Shown here: positions 8,162 through 16,678 of the stretch, one piece after another
Layout of the letters: each line of letters opens with the position of its first letter
How positions within the stretch are numbered: the stretch's first letter is position 1
Source of the DNA: Streptomyces geranii
Lineage (GTDB): Bacteria; Actinomycetota; Actinomycetes; Streptomycetales; Streptomycetaceae
Length of the DNA stretch: 64,000 nucleotides
Assembly: GCF_002954775.1 (NCBI RefSeq)
Contig: NZ_PJME01000010.1
Location: 1 to 64,000 of the forward strand
Direction of reading: 5' to 3'
Program-made: the position numbers and the translations under genes
Notes under the pieces: generated by a model
The model's database searches: none
The model's input: only the letters and a program-made list of their open reading frames with translations
Told to the model about the DNA's origin: nothing

Positions 8162-8965
8162 ATGAGCGGACTGCGCGTCGTGCCGGCCTGGCGTCAGGGT
8201 CATGAGCGGCTGTACGTGTGCATGACGGACGGACGGAACATCGCCTGGTACGACCGTGAGTCGTCCCGGGTCAACCTGCTGAGCGAGGATTTCAGAGGCG
8301 ACGTACTGGAAGCGCTGACCCCGTTCCTGACCGGCCCGGTGACGGTGGGTCCGCCCCCGGTGCCGACCCCGGCGGAGCTGGCCCGGCTCTCCCTCCACCC
8401 CGACGACGACCTGGCCCCGAACCGTCCCGGCGAGGCCCTCCAGGTCGCCCTGGACCGCGATCCGGGCCCCCCGCACCGGCTCCGCCCCGACCCCCGCAGG
8501 CGGGCGCTGGCGGCCGAACAGGCGGTGGGCGAGGCCCTGGAGGCGCTGGAGGGCGCGGGCTGGCACACCCTGCACTCGCTCCCGCTGCCCGGCGGCGACC
8601 GCATCCACCACCTGGTGATCGGCCCCGGCGGCCTGTTCGCGGTCCACACCCTGTACGCCCGCAAGCAGCGGGTCCACGTGGCCGACCCGATGGTGTCCCT
8701 GGGGCGCAAGGACCCCCGCCCCCTGCTGCGCCGGGTCCGCTCGGACGCCGACCGCGCCTCGTACGCGCTGACGGCCGAGGTCCACCCGGTGCTGGCCCTG
8801 GCGGGCCCGGCCGACCTGACGGTGACGGTGCTGCTGCGCGAGGTCAGGGTCCTGCTGGACGCGGACCTGTCGGGGCTGGCGCGGCTCGGGGGCGTGCTGA
8901 AACCGGCGGACGTGGAGGCGCTGCACGCGGTGGCTCGGGATCGGGGTACTTGGGGGCGCGTGTAG
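8162..8965 (+). CDS. Nuclease-related domain (NERD)-like protein
   Basis: This 267-residue protein has an N-terminal beta-rich part (RLYVCMTDGRNIAWYDR) and a C-terminal NERD-like domain. AAEQAVGEALEAL opens the latter, followed by GDRIHHLVIGPGGLFAVHT, which matches the NERD core where D/H and a downstream acidic or Lys residue are expected. The usual TK after the last strand is replaced by TLYARKQ, so catalysis is uncertain. It is divergent from the phosphatase gene across about 105 bp. Confidence 0.7.
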   Translation: MSGLRVVPAWRQGHERLYVCMTDGRNIAWYDRESSRVNLLSEDFRGDVLEALTPFLTGPVTVGPPPVPTPAELARLSLHPDDDLAPNRPGEALQVALDRDPGPPHRLRPDPRRRALAAEQAVGEALEALEGAGWHTLHSLPLPGGDRIHHLVIGPGGLFAVHTLYARKQRVHVADPMVSLGRKDPRPLLRRVRSDADRASYALTAEVHPVLALAGPADLTVTVLLREVRVLLDADLSGLARLGGVLKPADVEALHAVARDRGTWGRV

Positions 8966-9016
8966 GGGTACTCGGGCTTCGGGCCGCCGGGTGGCTTTCG
9001 GCGCCGGGCGGAACGT

Positions 9017-9523
9017 TCAGGCGGCGGGGCAGAGCTTCGCGGGATCGGCCACGGGCGTGTGCGCGGGACGGGCGGTGCGGACGGTGGTCGCGGACTGCGA
9101 GCGGTGCTGTGCGAAGACGACGAGGCGCAGTACCGCGAACCGTGCGATGCCGGCGAGTGCGGAGGCGGACAGGTAGACGACCTGTTCGAGCACGGCACCG
9201 GGCGCCGCCACCAGTTGCTGCAACACGAGCATCGCCCCGCAGGTCACCGCGTACGCGGCTGCCGCCGACCCGGCCGACTGCACATGCTGACGCCGGGTCG
9301 CGCGCCCGCCCGCGCCGAAGGTGAAACGGGCGTGCAGCTCGGTGGCGAGGAGTGTGGAGGCCACGGTGACCAGGGCGTTGGCCAGGACCCAGGGAATCCA
9401 CGAGCCGAGGCCCACGACGGCGAAGCTGGAGACGAGTCCCACCCCGCCGCCACAGAACACGAAGCGCGCGAAGGCGGTGACGGCGCTGGGCGCTGCCTGT
9501 TGTCGACTGTGTGCTGTCTCCAT
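9017..9523 (-). CDS. GtrA-like small membrane protein
   Basis: A 168-residue protein with four predicted membrane helices and the GtrA pattern: FARFVFCGGGVG at the start of helix 1, then a loop containing HARFTFG, and a final helix with ALAGIARFAVLRLVVF. GtrA proteins are thought to move polyprenyl-linked sugars across the membrane. No glycosyltransferase gene is adjacent. The 5' region (9524-9702) is rich in GGCGCC palindromes. Confidence 0.8.
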   Translation of the reverse strand: METAHSRQQAAPSAVTAFARFVFCGGGVGLVSSFAVVGLGSWIPWVLANALVTVASTLLATELHARFTFGAGGRATRRQHVQSAGSAAAAYAVTCGAMLVLQQLVAAPGAVLEQVVYLSASALAGIARFAVLRLVVFAQHRSQSATTVRTARPAHTPVADPAKLCPAA

Positions 9524-9596
9524 GGTCCGACCCCCTGAGGCTCACCTCGTCGAACGCACACCCCTCGGCCGGCTGGACGGAGGGGGTGCGCTACCG

Positions 9597-9684
9597 ATGG
9601 CGCCATAGTGGCACATGCATGACGCCATTCGCCAGGCTTTTATGGCGCGAGTGGTGCCATTGATGGCGCCGTAAGAGTCTTACG
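9597..9684. promoter_or_regulatory. Palindrome cluster upstream of the GtrA-like gene
   Basis: The stretch contains a perfect ATGGCGCCAT at 9597-9606, a second near-copy (ATGGCGCCGT) at 9663-9672, intervening GCCAT/ATGGC half sites, and CGTAAGA-G-TCTTACG at 9670-9684. It lies between the MarR gene and the GtrA gene, both leftward. Repeated dyads suggest a protein-binding region. Confidence 0.4.
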
Positions 9685-9702
9685 TGGGGCAAGTGCCGGT
9701 GA

Positions 9703-10233
9703 TCAGCTCTCCTCGCGGGCGGTGCGGAGTCGGACGTCGGTCATCAGTTTGTCCAGGAGGGCGATGAGGGCCGGGCGTTCGTCTTCCGACAGGCCGCTGA
9801 CGAGTGCCGCCTCGCGGCCCAGGACGGTGTCGACGGATCGCTCGATGAGGGCGTGGCCCTCGGGGGTCAGTGCCACCAGCACGGTCCGGCGGCCGACGCT
9901 CCCGGGTGTCCGCCGGACGAGGCCGTTCCGTTCGGCGCGGGCGACCCGCTGGGAGATCGCACCGGCGGTGACCAGGGTGCGCCGGGCGATCTCGCGTGTG
10001 CTGAGCGTGTAGGGCGGGCCCGAGCGGCGGATGACGGCCAGCAGATCGAGGGTGGCCGCGTCGATCCCGGCCTCGCGAAGGGCCCGGTTGCGGTCGTCGG
10101 TGAAGAGCTTCGCGAGCCGCCAGATGGGGGTGACGATCTCGATCGACTCGGTCGGGGTTCCTGGCCGTTCCCGTTGCCAGGCGGTGGCGATGTCGGTCGC
10201 GGAAGGGGCGGGGTCGGGGGTGGGAGCGGGCAC
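9703..10233 (-). CDS. MarR-family transcriptional regulator
   Basis: A 176-residue winged-helix regulator. The HTH lies at about residues 75-105 (LSTREIARRTLVTAGAISQRVARAERNGLV) and the wing at RRTPGSVGRRTVLVALTPEG. It is transcribed divergently from an SDR oxidoreductase, and the 65-bp shared region holds a perfect 14-bp palindrome. This arrangement predicts autorepression and repression of the SDR, relieved by a small aromatic or similar ligand; the ligand is not known. Confidence 0.88.
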   Translation of the reverse strand: MPAPTPDPAPSATDIATAWQRERPGTPTESIEIVTPIWRLAKLFTDDRNRALREAGIDAATLDLLAVIRRSGPPYTLSTREIARRTLVTAGAISQRVARAERNGLVRRTPGSVGRRTVLVALTPEGHALIERSVDTVLGREAALVSGLSEDERPALIALLDKLMTDVRLRTAREES

Positions 10234-10261
10234 GGTGTGAATCCCTGTCGTCGTCGGCTAC

Positions 10262-10275
10262 GTTTAGGCCTAAAC
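10262..10275. promoter_or_regulatory. Perfect 14-bp palindrome, likely MarR operator
   Basis: GTTTAGGCCTAAAC is a perfect palindrome between the divergent MarR and SDR genes, 23 bp before the SDR GTG start. Its size and symmetry fit a MarR dimer site. Confidence 0.75.
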
Positions 10276-10298
10276 ATAGTAGGAACGCAGGAGGACTT

Positions 10299-11027
10299 GT
10301 GACCCGTACCGTGCTCGTCACCGGTGGCACCAGCGGTATCGGCCGCGCCATTGCCGAGAGGTTCGCCGCTGATGGGGAAGAGGTCCTCATCACCGGCCGG
10401 AACCCCGAGGCCGTCGAGCGGGTGGCCAAGGAGATCGGGATGCGCGGTGGTGTGCGCGGTGTGGTGTGCGACGCCACCTCGGTCGAGCAGGTCGAGGCGC
10501 TTGCCGCCCGGCTCGGCGACCTGGACGTCCTGGTCAACGCTGCCGGAGGACTGCCCGAGCCCGCGTCCGGTGACCCGTCGACGCTTGCGGCCCAACTGGC
10601 CCAGTGGCAAAGCAGCCTGGCCCAGAACCTGCTCACCGCGGTACTGACCACCGTCGCGGTCCAGAGCAGGCTCACCGGTGACGGCTGCGTCATCAACATC
10701 GGCTCGATCGGCGCCGAACGCCGAGGCGGCTCCTACGGCGCGGCCAAGGCGGCCCTGGCGGCCTGGAACGCCTCGCTGTCCGCCGAACTCGCTCCCAAGG
10801 GAGTCACCTGCAACGTGATCTCCGCGGGCTTCGTCACCGGCACGGACTTCTTCCGGGGCAACCTGTCCGAGGAACGGCACCGCGCGCTGGTGGAGGAGAC
10901 CCACAACAAGCGCCCGGGCACGGTCGACGACATCGCCCGGACGGCGTACTTCCTCGCCTCCCCGGGAGCCCGCCACATCACCGGCCAGACCATCCATGTC
11001 AACGGGGGTGCCTTCACGACGCGTTAG
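10299..11027 (+). CDS. Short-chain dehydrogenase/reductase
   Basis: A classical SDR of 242 residues with the cofactor motif TGGTSGIGRAIA (TGxxxGxG), the VNAAGG strand, catalytic Ser in INIGSIGAERRGGSYGAAKAAL and the YxxxK pair (Y-GAA-K). The end HITGQTIHVNGG is typical. The start is a GTG at 10299 preceded by AGGAGG. Substrate is unknown. It is probably repressed by the divergent MarR protein through the palindrome at 10262-10275. Confidence 0.88.
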   Translation: MTRTVLVTGGTSGIGRAIAERFAADGEEVLITGRNPEAVERVAKEIGMRGGVRGVVCDATSVEQVEALAARLGDLDVLVNAAGGLPEPASGDPSTLAAQLAQWQSSLAQNLLTAVLTTVAVQSRLTGDGCVINIGSIGAERRGGSYGAAKAALAAWNASLSAELAPKGVTCNVISAGFVTGTDFFRGNLSEERHRALVEETHNKRPGTVDDIARTAYFLASPGARHITGQTIHVNGGAFTTR

Positions 11028-11354
11028 GTCTCGGCTCGGTCTCCGTCTGTGATGGGTGCAGTCGCAAATCAGTCATGGCTGAGTAAAGGATGGCTGTCAG
11101 GATTCGGGGCATCCCCAAGGCGTGATCGTCAGATAGCTGATGAACGGGCCTAGTTGGGGCAACTCCCCATCATGAGCGGAATCATGTGATCCGATTGCCC
11201 GTGCGGTCGCGTGATTTGATCCCGCTACGAGGGCCTGACCAGCCCGAGCCACCCCGTCAACCGCGGCTTTCGGATCACCCGGGATCACCCGGGATCACTC
11301 GGGGCTGTCGGGAGCTGTCCGGGGTGGCCAAGAAGCGCACACAGGGGGAACCTC
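11028..11354. other. Non-coding interval with short direct repeat
   Basis: No gene is supported here. The 3' part carries a GGATCACCCG word repeated about three times near 11270-11300, the last copy degenerate, shortly before the secreted-protein gene at 11355. A promoter for the rightward pair is expected here, but no clear -35/-10 pair stands out. Confidence 0.5.
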
Positions 11355-12560
11355 ATGATCGCAAAGAAAGCCGCCGTGCTCGCGGCGGGTGTCTGCACCG
11401 TCGCCGGGCTCGTCAACGTGCCCGCTTCACAGGCCGCCGCCGGGGATCCGGTGGCGTTCACCGGACAGGTCGACACGGCGATACCGCTGGACCGGGCCAG
11501 GTTCACGCTGCGCGCGGACCTGCCCGCCACGCGGACAGCCGATCTCGCCGACGGCGCGAAGGTCCCGATGCTGAAGCTGCCCACGGCGGGGATAACCACC
11601 ACGGGCAACTCGTTCAGCGTCGCGGTCGCTCCGGCCGACGTACCGGACGGCTACGTCGGCTCGAACGGCCTGGTCTCGCTGGAGCTGGAGATCTACGACG
11701 CGCAGAGCGACAGCTACGCGTGGACGACGCAGTCCGTACGGCTCGTCGGCACCGCGGCGGCCACCCGGTCAGCCTCGGCCCGGAGTTGGGCCGACCCGCT
11801 CGCCGCTGGCCGGAGCTCGACCGCACGCTCCGCCGCGAGCCGGACGCCACCCAAGGTCAAGGTGCACCTGGGCAAGGCACCGAAGGGAGCGAAGGCCGCC
11901 TTCACGTCCCGCGCGGACACCTGCACGACCACGAAGATCGGCCAGAACGACGCCTGGGCCACCATAGGCGAGGGCTTCCCGGCCGCCCCGGGCTACGGCA
12001 CGAAGCGCGGTACGGCCTGGATGACCCACAGCAACGGCTCCGAGGTCACCTACGGTGCGGCGGTCACCACGAACGGCACGAAGTGGTCCGCGTCCGGCAG
12101 CGCCTCGGTCGCCAACACCAAGGGCTTCGACTTCCAGTGGGATCCGGACACCAACCCGAACATCGCGTACCGGGCCGAGGCTCGCTACTACAAGTACAAG
12201 TACGACTGCGGCGGCGTGATCATCAACCGCAAGGTGAAGGCCGTCTCGGAGACCGGCGGCGTCAGAACGATCCACGTGAACGCCAACGCGCCGTACTGGC
12301 TCTCCCGTGCGAAGTGCACCTTCGACATGCCCGCCGGCACCTGGACGAAAAGCACCGGCAAGGCGTACTCGAACTCCGGCGGCGTCAAGTTCGAGTCGGT
12401 GATCGGCATCGACCTGAGCACCTCGCGGGTCTACACCAAGGGCTCCACGCTCAGCTACAAGATGGACGCCGGACATGACTCGCTGTGCGGCAACACGGAC
12501 AAACCGGCGTACGCCTCCAAGGTTCAGCAGTACTACAACCGCATCCAAGAGGAACTGTGA
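11355..12560 (+). CDS. Secreted protein of unknown function
   Basis: The 401-residue product has a Sec signal peptide (MIAKKAAVLAAGVCTVAGLV, cleavage around SQAAA). The mature protein is Thr/Ser/Gly and aromatic rich, with several Cys residues (ADTCTTTK, YDCGGVI, AKCTFDM, SLCGN) that could form two disulfides. The pattern suggests an extracellular beta-rich fold; no catalytic motif is visible. An AT-to-Ser/Ala-rich segment at residues about 135-165 looks like a linker between two domains. The stop overlaps the start of the next gene (GTGA), so the two secreted or membrane proteins are co-translated. Confidence 0.75.
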   Translation: MIAKKAAVLAAGVCTVAGLVNVPASQAAAGDPVAFTGQVDTAIPLDRARFTLRADLPATRTADLADGAKVPMLKLPTAGITTTGNSFSVAVAPADVPDGYVGSNGLVSLELEIYDAQSDSYAWTTQSVRLVGTAAATRSASARSWADPLAAGRSSTARSAASRTPPKVKVHLGKAPKGAKAAFTSRADTCTTTKIGQNDAWATIGEGFPAAPGYGTKRGTAWMTHSNGSEVTYGAAVTTNGTKWSASGSASVANTKGFDFQWDPDTNPNIAYRAEARYYKYKYDCGGVIINRKVKAVSETGGVRTIHVNANAPYWLSRAKCTFDMPAGTWTKSTGKAYSNSGGVKFESVIGIDLSTSRVYTKGSTLSYKMDAGHDSLCGNTDKPAYASKVQQYYNRIQEEL

Positions 12561-13252
12561 CCAGGGGGCTTCCTCGCGAGGGCAGTGGGGGCGGCGCAGG
12601 CAGGAGAAAGGCCGTACTGATCCTGTCCGTGGCGGTGACGGCCGTGGTGGTGACTGTGGCTCTGCTGACCGGTTGGCCGTTCGGCGACAAGCGCGTGGAG
12701 CACGTCAGCGGGGACGGCCCGCTCCAGTCCCACACCGACACCGGCACCACCTCTGTCTACGCGCCGAAGAACATTCCGTGGGCGGTGACCTTCGGCAGCT
12801 ATCTGCTCTGCTCGACCAGCGGGGACCCCATCACCATCGACGGCATCCGCTACCGAACGCCGGTCAAGCCGCGGTCGGTCTCCCTGAAGCTGCGCACCGT
12901 GACCCCCAAGATGTGGCGGGCGACCGTCGACGCCGGCCAGATCGGCGCCGCCCTGGGGGCACCGCCGCGCTTTGAGCAGCGCAAGGCGCCCGGCGACTAC
13001 CAGGACGCCCGGGCGGGCAGCCGCATCACGCAGAGCTGCGCCGACCAGCACAAGGAGGGAGCGGGCTTCACCGAGCTCCTGTTCGTCCTGGACGTGGGCA
13101 GGCAGGGCGGCTACATCGACACCGCGTGGATCGATTACCACGTGAACGGAGACCCGTACACGCTGCGCCTCGACTGGAAGATGGTCGCCTGCGGCTCGCG
13201 AGTGCCTCGCACGCTGGACGGAACCGTCGTGTGCGAGGGAAAACAGAGCTGA
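12557..13252 (+). CDS. Membrane-anchored extracellular protein of unknown function
   Basis: A 231-residue protein starting at a GTG that overlaps the previous stop. A basic N-terminus (GAGRRK) precedes one membrane helix (AVLILSVAVTAVVVTVALL). The rest is predicted outside the cell and has paired Cys residues (LLCSTSG, QSCADQH, VACGSR, VVCEG). It probably works with the secreted product of the upstream gene; nothing in the sequence names the function. Confidence 0.72.
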   Translation: MTRGLPREGSGGGAGRRKAVLILSVAVTAVVVTVALLTGWPFGDKRVEHVSGDGPLQSHTDTGTTSVYAPKNIPWAVTFGSYLLCSTSGDPITIDGIRYRTPVKPRSVSLKLRTVTPKMWRATVDAGQIGAALGAPPRFEQRKAPGDYQDARAGSRITQSCADQHKEGAGFTELLFVLDVGRQGGYIDTAWIDYHVNGDPYTLRLDWKMVACGSRVPRTLDGTVVCEGKQS

Positions 13253-13300
13253 AGACACACAGAACTGAAGACGCAGAACTGAAGACGCAGAACTGAAGAC
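13245..13300. repeat. 14-bp tandem repeat
   Basis: The unit AGAACTGAAGACGC occurs at 13261-13274 and 13275-13288, with a third partial copy to 13300 and a degenerate copy before. It overlaps the stop of the membrane-protein gene and fills the gap to the convergent LigD-type gene. Confidence 0.85.
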
Positions 13301-13313
13301 ATTGAGCGCTGGC

Positions 13314-14186
13314 TCAAGGTGGCTGCGTCGGTAGCAGCGGTGCCAGCAGGTCCCCGTACGACCGAAGCCGGGCCGCGATGTCCTCCACCCTGAACGTCAG
13401 TTCGGTCGCGGTCGTGCACTCCGCCACCTCCTCCCACGTCACCGGTGTCGACACCGTCGGCTCGGTGCGTGCCCTGAGGGTGTACGGCGTCGCCGTCGTC
13501 TTTCGGGCCGCGTTCTGGCTGTAGTCGACGAAGACCTTTCCCGGGCGCAGGCTGCGGGTCATGCGGTGGACGACCAGGTGGGGGAGGGCGCGTTCCGCCT
13601 CCGTCGCCAGGGTCTTCGCGTAGGCCGTCACCTCCGACGAAGGGGTTCGGGCCGGTAGTGGCGCCAGTACGTGCAGGCCCTTCGAGCCCGACGTCTTCGC
13701 GTACGACTCCATCCCGTCCGCCGCCAGCCGCTCCCGTAGCCAGAGGGCCACCTCGCAGCACTCGACGATCGTCGCGGGGGCGCCCGGGTCCAGGTCCAGG
13801 ATCAGGCGGTCGGCCTCGCCGGGGGCGTCGATCAGCCACTGCGGGGTGTGGAACTCCGTCACCAGGTTCGCCGCCCACATCAGCGAGGGCAGGTCCTGGA
13901 CCAGGATCATGCGCGCCGGGCCCTCCGAGCGCGGGACCTCCGCCGTCGCCACCCAGTCGGGCGTACCCGGCGGCACGTTCTTGGCGAAGAAGGTCTGGCC
14001 GTCGGGGCCGTCCGGATAGCGCAGGAAGGACAGCGGGCGGTCGTGGAGGTGGGGGAGGAGCGCGTCCGCCGTGGTCGCGTAGTAGTGGAGCAACTCGCCC
14101 TTGGTGAAGCCGGTCGCCGGGTGGATCACCTTCTCCAGGTTGGACAGGGCCACCCTTCGCCCCGCCACCTCCGTGATCGGCGTCAT
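13314..14186 (-). CDS. LigD-type NHEJ polymerase/primase domain protein
   Basis: A stand-alone polymerase domain (290 residues) of the archaeo-eukaryotic primase superfamily, as in bacterial LigD. Features are SNLEKVIHPATGFTKGELL at the N-terminus, the catalytic DxD in LILDLDPG, the SGSKGLHVLAPL nucleotide-binding segment and the VFVDYSQNAARKTT block. It adds nucleotides during end joining. The ATG at 14186 is divergent from the Ku gene across 43 bp, so the two repair proteins share a control region. No ligase domain is fused, as is common in Streptomyces. Confidence 0.88.
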   Translation of the reverse strand: MTPITEVAGRRVALSNLEKVIHPATGFTKGELLHYYATTADALLPHLHDRPLSFLRYPDGPDGQTFFAKNVPPGTPDWVATAEVPRSEGPARMILVQDLPSLMWAANLVTEFHTPQWLIDAPGEADRLILDLDPGAPATIVECCEVALWLRERLAADGMESYAKTSGSKGLHVLAPLPARTPSSEVTAYAKTLATEAERALPHLVVHRMTRSLRPGKVFVDYSQNAARKTTATPYTLRARTEPTVSTPVTWEEVAECTTATELTFRVEDIAARLRSYGDLLAPLLPTQPP

Positions 14187-14196
14187 ACGATGAGAA

Positions 14197-14212
14197 TCCC
14201 ATGAAAATGGGA
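14197..14212. promoter_or_regulatory. Inverted repeat between the LigD-Pol and Ku genes
   Basis: TCCCAT-GAAA-ATGGGA lies in the 43-bp divergent space, 17 bp before the Ku GTG. The size fits a small operator, but a link to any known regulator is only inference. Confidence 0.4.
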
Positions 14213-14229
14213 CAAGAGGAGGGTTTCTC

Positions 14230-15123
14230 GTGCGATCCATATGGAACGGTGCCATCTCCTTCGGGCTGGTCAGCATCCCGATCAAGCTCGTCAACGCCAC
14301 CGAGAGCCACGCGATCTCCTTCCGGCAGGTCCACGTCGAGGACGGCGGGCGCATCCGGTACCGCAAGTTCTGCGAGCTGGAGGACCGTGAGGTCGGCGGC
14401 GACGAGATCGGCAAGGCGTACGAGGGTGCCGACGGGGCGATGATCCCGATCACCGACGAGGATCTGGCCGGTCTGCCGCTGCCCACCGCCAAGACCATCG
14501 AGATCGTCGCCTTCGTGCCAGGGGATCGTATTGATCCGCTGCAGATGGACACCGCCTACTACCTCTCCGCCAACGGCGTGCCCGCCGCCAAGCCCTACAC
14601 TCTGCTGCGCGAGGCGCTGAAGCGCAGCCAGAAGGTCGCCATCGCCAAGTACGCGCTCCGGGGGCGGGAACGGCTCGGCATGCTGCGGGTCGTCGACGAC
14701 GTCATCGCCATGCACGGGCTGCTCTGGCCCGACGAGATCAGGGCCACCGACGGTGTCGCGCCGGACACGGGCGTCACCGTACGGGACCAGGAACTCGATC
14801 TCGCCGACGCCCTCATGGCCACCCTCGGCGAGGTCGACCTCGCCGACCTCCACGACGACTACCGCGAGGCCGTGGAGGAACTCATCGCCGCGAAGGCCTC
14901 CGGCGAGGAAGCCGCGCACGCTCCGGCACCGGCAGGCAGCGGCAAGGTGCTCGACCTGATGGCAGCCCTGGAGAAGAGCGTCAGGGAGGCCAAAGAGTCC
15001 CGGGGCGAGCAGTCCCAACCCCTGCGGGGGCGTCGTACACCGGCGAAGAAGACCACCGCCAAGAAGGCCCCGGCCAAGAAGGCCGCCACCAAGAAGACGA
15101 CCACCCGCAAACGCCCTGCATGA
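14230..15123 (+). CDS. ku: Ku protein, non-homologous end joining
   Basis: A bacterial Ku homodimer subunit that threads onto broken DNA ends and recruits the polymerase and ligase. The N-terminus MRSIWNGAISFGLVSIPIKL is diagnostic, and GGRIRYRKFCELEDREV and the YYLSANG block follow. The GTG start at 14230 is preceded by AGAGGAGG. The C-terminal tail (about residues 262-297) is Lys/Ala-rich with repeated KKAPAKK-like units, which in related Ku proteins aids DNA binding. It pairs with the divergent polymerase-domain gene. Confidence 0.95.
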   Translation: MRSIWNGAISFGLVSIPIKLVNATESHAISFRQVHVEDGGRIRYRKFCELEDREVGGDEIGKAYEGADGAMIPITDEDLAGLPLPTAKTIEIVAFVPGDRIDPLQMDTAYYLSANGVPAAKPYTLLREALKRSQKVAIAKYALRGRERLGMLRVVDDVIAMHGLLWPDEIRATDGVAPDTGVTVRDQELDLADALMATLGEVDLADLHDDYREAVEELIAAKASGEEAAHAPAPAGSGKVLDLMAALEKSVREAKESRGEQSQPLRGRRTPAKKTTAKKAPAKKAATKKTTTRKRPA

Positions 15124-15126
15124 CAG

Positions 15127-15202
15127 CGCCCCGACAGGGGCGCGGGGCTGTATCTATTTGCGGCTCCGCCGCGGGGCGCGACCAGCCCCCACCGGCCCGC
15201 AG
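15127..15202. repeat. Copy of the GC-rich intergenic repeat family
   Basis: The stretch after the Ku stop contains GGGGCGCGGGGCTG and GGCGCGACCAGCCCCCACCG-like words matching the elements at 31-138 and 40911-40970. Nested GC hairpins (CGGCTCCGCCG) make it a plausible terminator between convergent genes. Confidence 0.6.
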
Positions 15203-15273
15203 CCGACGAACCACCTAACCGACGGAGCGACCAACCGACGGAGCGACCAACCGACGGAGCGACTAACCGTCGG
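15203..15273. repeat. 16-bp tandem repeat at the 3' end of a ketosynthase gene
   Basis: The unit CCGACGGAGCGACCAA occurs at 15219-15234 and 15235-15250, with a near copy at 15251-15266, a degenerate first copy from 15203 and an inverted CCGTCGG at 15267-15273. The last units overlap the TAG stop (15263-15265) of the leftward ketosynthase gene. Confidence 0.85.
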
Positions 15274-16582
15274 AATCCCCAGTCCGCCGCAGAGCCAAGA
15301 CCGCATTGTGCCCCCCGAACCCGAACGAGTTGCTGAGCGCCAGATCCCCGTACCCGGGCAACGCGCGCGGCCCACCCCACACCACGTCCAGATCGACCCC
15401 CTCGTCCTGCTCCCCCGCCCCACCCCCGATCGTCGGCGGAATCGTCCCGTGGTGCAGCGTCAGCGCCGTGGCCACCGCCTCCACCCCGCCCGCCGCGCCC
15501 TGGAGGTGGCCGAGGTGGCCCTTCAGGGCCGTGACCGGGGCCGGTGTCGCGCCCAGTACCGCCCGGAGCGCGTTCGCCTCCGCCAGGTCGCCGTCGATCG
15601 TCGCCGTCGCGTGGGCGTTGACGTGGACGACGTCGGCCGGGGTCCCGCCCGCGTCGTGGAGCGCGCGGCGGAGCGCCAGGGCGACCCCCGTGCCGGACGG
15701 GTCGGGCGCCGCCATGTGGTGGGCGTCGGCCGACAGGCCCCACCCCGCTGCCTCGCAGTAGACGCGGGCGCCACGCGCACGGGCGTGCTCCTCGGACTCC
15801 AGGAGCAGGAAACCCGCACCCTCGCCGTTCACGAAACCGTCCCGGTCCCTGGCGAAGGGGCGGGACGGCAACTCCCCGGCGGGACGCGTCGACAGGGCGC
15901 GCATCGCGGCGAACGACGCCATGATCGCCGGGGTGACCACCGCCTCCGCGCCGCCCGCGATGGCGACGTCGACATGGCCGTACCGTATGCGGTCGATCGC
16001 CTGGCCGATGGCCTCCGTACCGGACGCGCACGCGCTGGTCACCGTGCGGGCCTCGCCCGTGATGCGCAGGGCCAGCGAGATCTGGGACGCCGCCTGCGAC
16101 GGCACCGTCATGGGCGTGGTGAGCGGCGAGACCGCGCGCGGGCCCCGCTCGCGCAGTCTGCGGTCACCGCCGACCAGGACCGACGCGTCGCCCAGGATCG
16201 CGCCGACCGATACCCCTACGCGATCCGGGGCCAGGCCGCTCGCCGCCGTGCCCGAGTCGTCGAGGCCCGCGTCCCGCCAGGCCTCCCGCGCGGCCAGTAC
16301 GCCGAACTGCGCGGCCCGGTTCATCCGGCGGGCCTGGGCGCGGGGGAGCAGTCCGGCCGGGTCCACGGGCACCGTGCCCGCCGAGCGGACCGGCAGTCCG
16401 GCGAACTCCTCGCCGGTCAACTCCCTTATCCCGCACCGCCCTTGGAGCAGGCCCTGCCAGAGGTCGGGGACTCCGACGCCCAGCGGGGTGACGGCGCCGA
16501 GGCCGGTGACGACGACCCTGCGGGCGTACGCGCGGCGGGTGAAGTCAGGCCTGGGGTACGGGATCTGCGGCTCGGGGCACAT
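15263..16582 (-). CDS. FabF-like beta-ketoacyl synthase
   Basis: A stand-alone ketosynthase (439 residues). The catalytic triad is present: C185 in VTSACASGTEA, His in VNAHATAT and His in KGHLGHLQGAAG. It resembles the KAS II / type II PKS KS-alpha group and has no partner chain-length factor or ACP next to it. The ATG at 16582 has GGGAGG about 10 bp upstream. Neighbours are Ku on one side and a MarR/MFS pair on the other, so it is not part of a visible biosynthetic operon. It may supply an unusual fatty acyl chain, but that is inference. Confidence 0.85.
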   Translation of the reverse strand: MCPEPQIPYPRPDFTRRAYARRVVVTGLGAVTPLGVGVPDLWQGLLQGRCGIRELTGEEFAGLPVRSAGTVPVDPAGLLPRAQARRMNRAAQFGVLAAREAWRDAGLDDSGTAASGLAPDRVGVSVGAILGDASVLVGGDRRLRERGPRAVSPLTTPMTVPSQAASQISLALRITGEARTVTSACASGTEAIGQAIDRIRYGHVDVAIAGGAEAVVTPAIMASFAAMRALSTRPAGELPSRPFARDRDGFVNGEGAGFLLLESEEHARARGARVYCEAAGWGLSADAHHMAAPDPSGTGVALALRRALHDAGGTPADVVHVNAHATATIDGDLAEANALRAVLGATPAPVTALKGHLGHLQGAAGGVEAVATALTLHHGTIPPTIGGGAGEQDEGVDLDVVWGGPRALPGYGDLALSNSFGFGGHNAVLALRRTGDSDG

Positions 16583-16678
16583 GGTGGAGCTGCCTCCCGG
16601 AGTGCGGCGCGGGACGGTCGGCGCACCTCAACTCTGCCCATGCCAGGGGCACTTCATACCGAAAACGCCCCGGATTGT

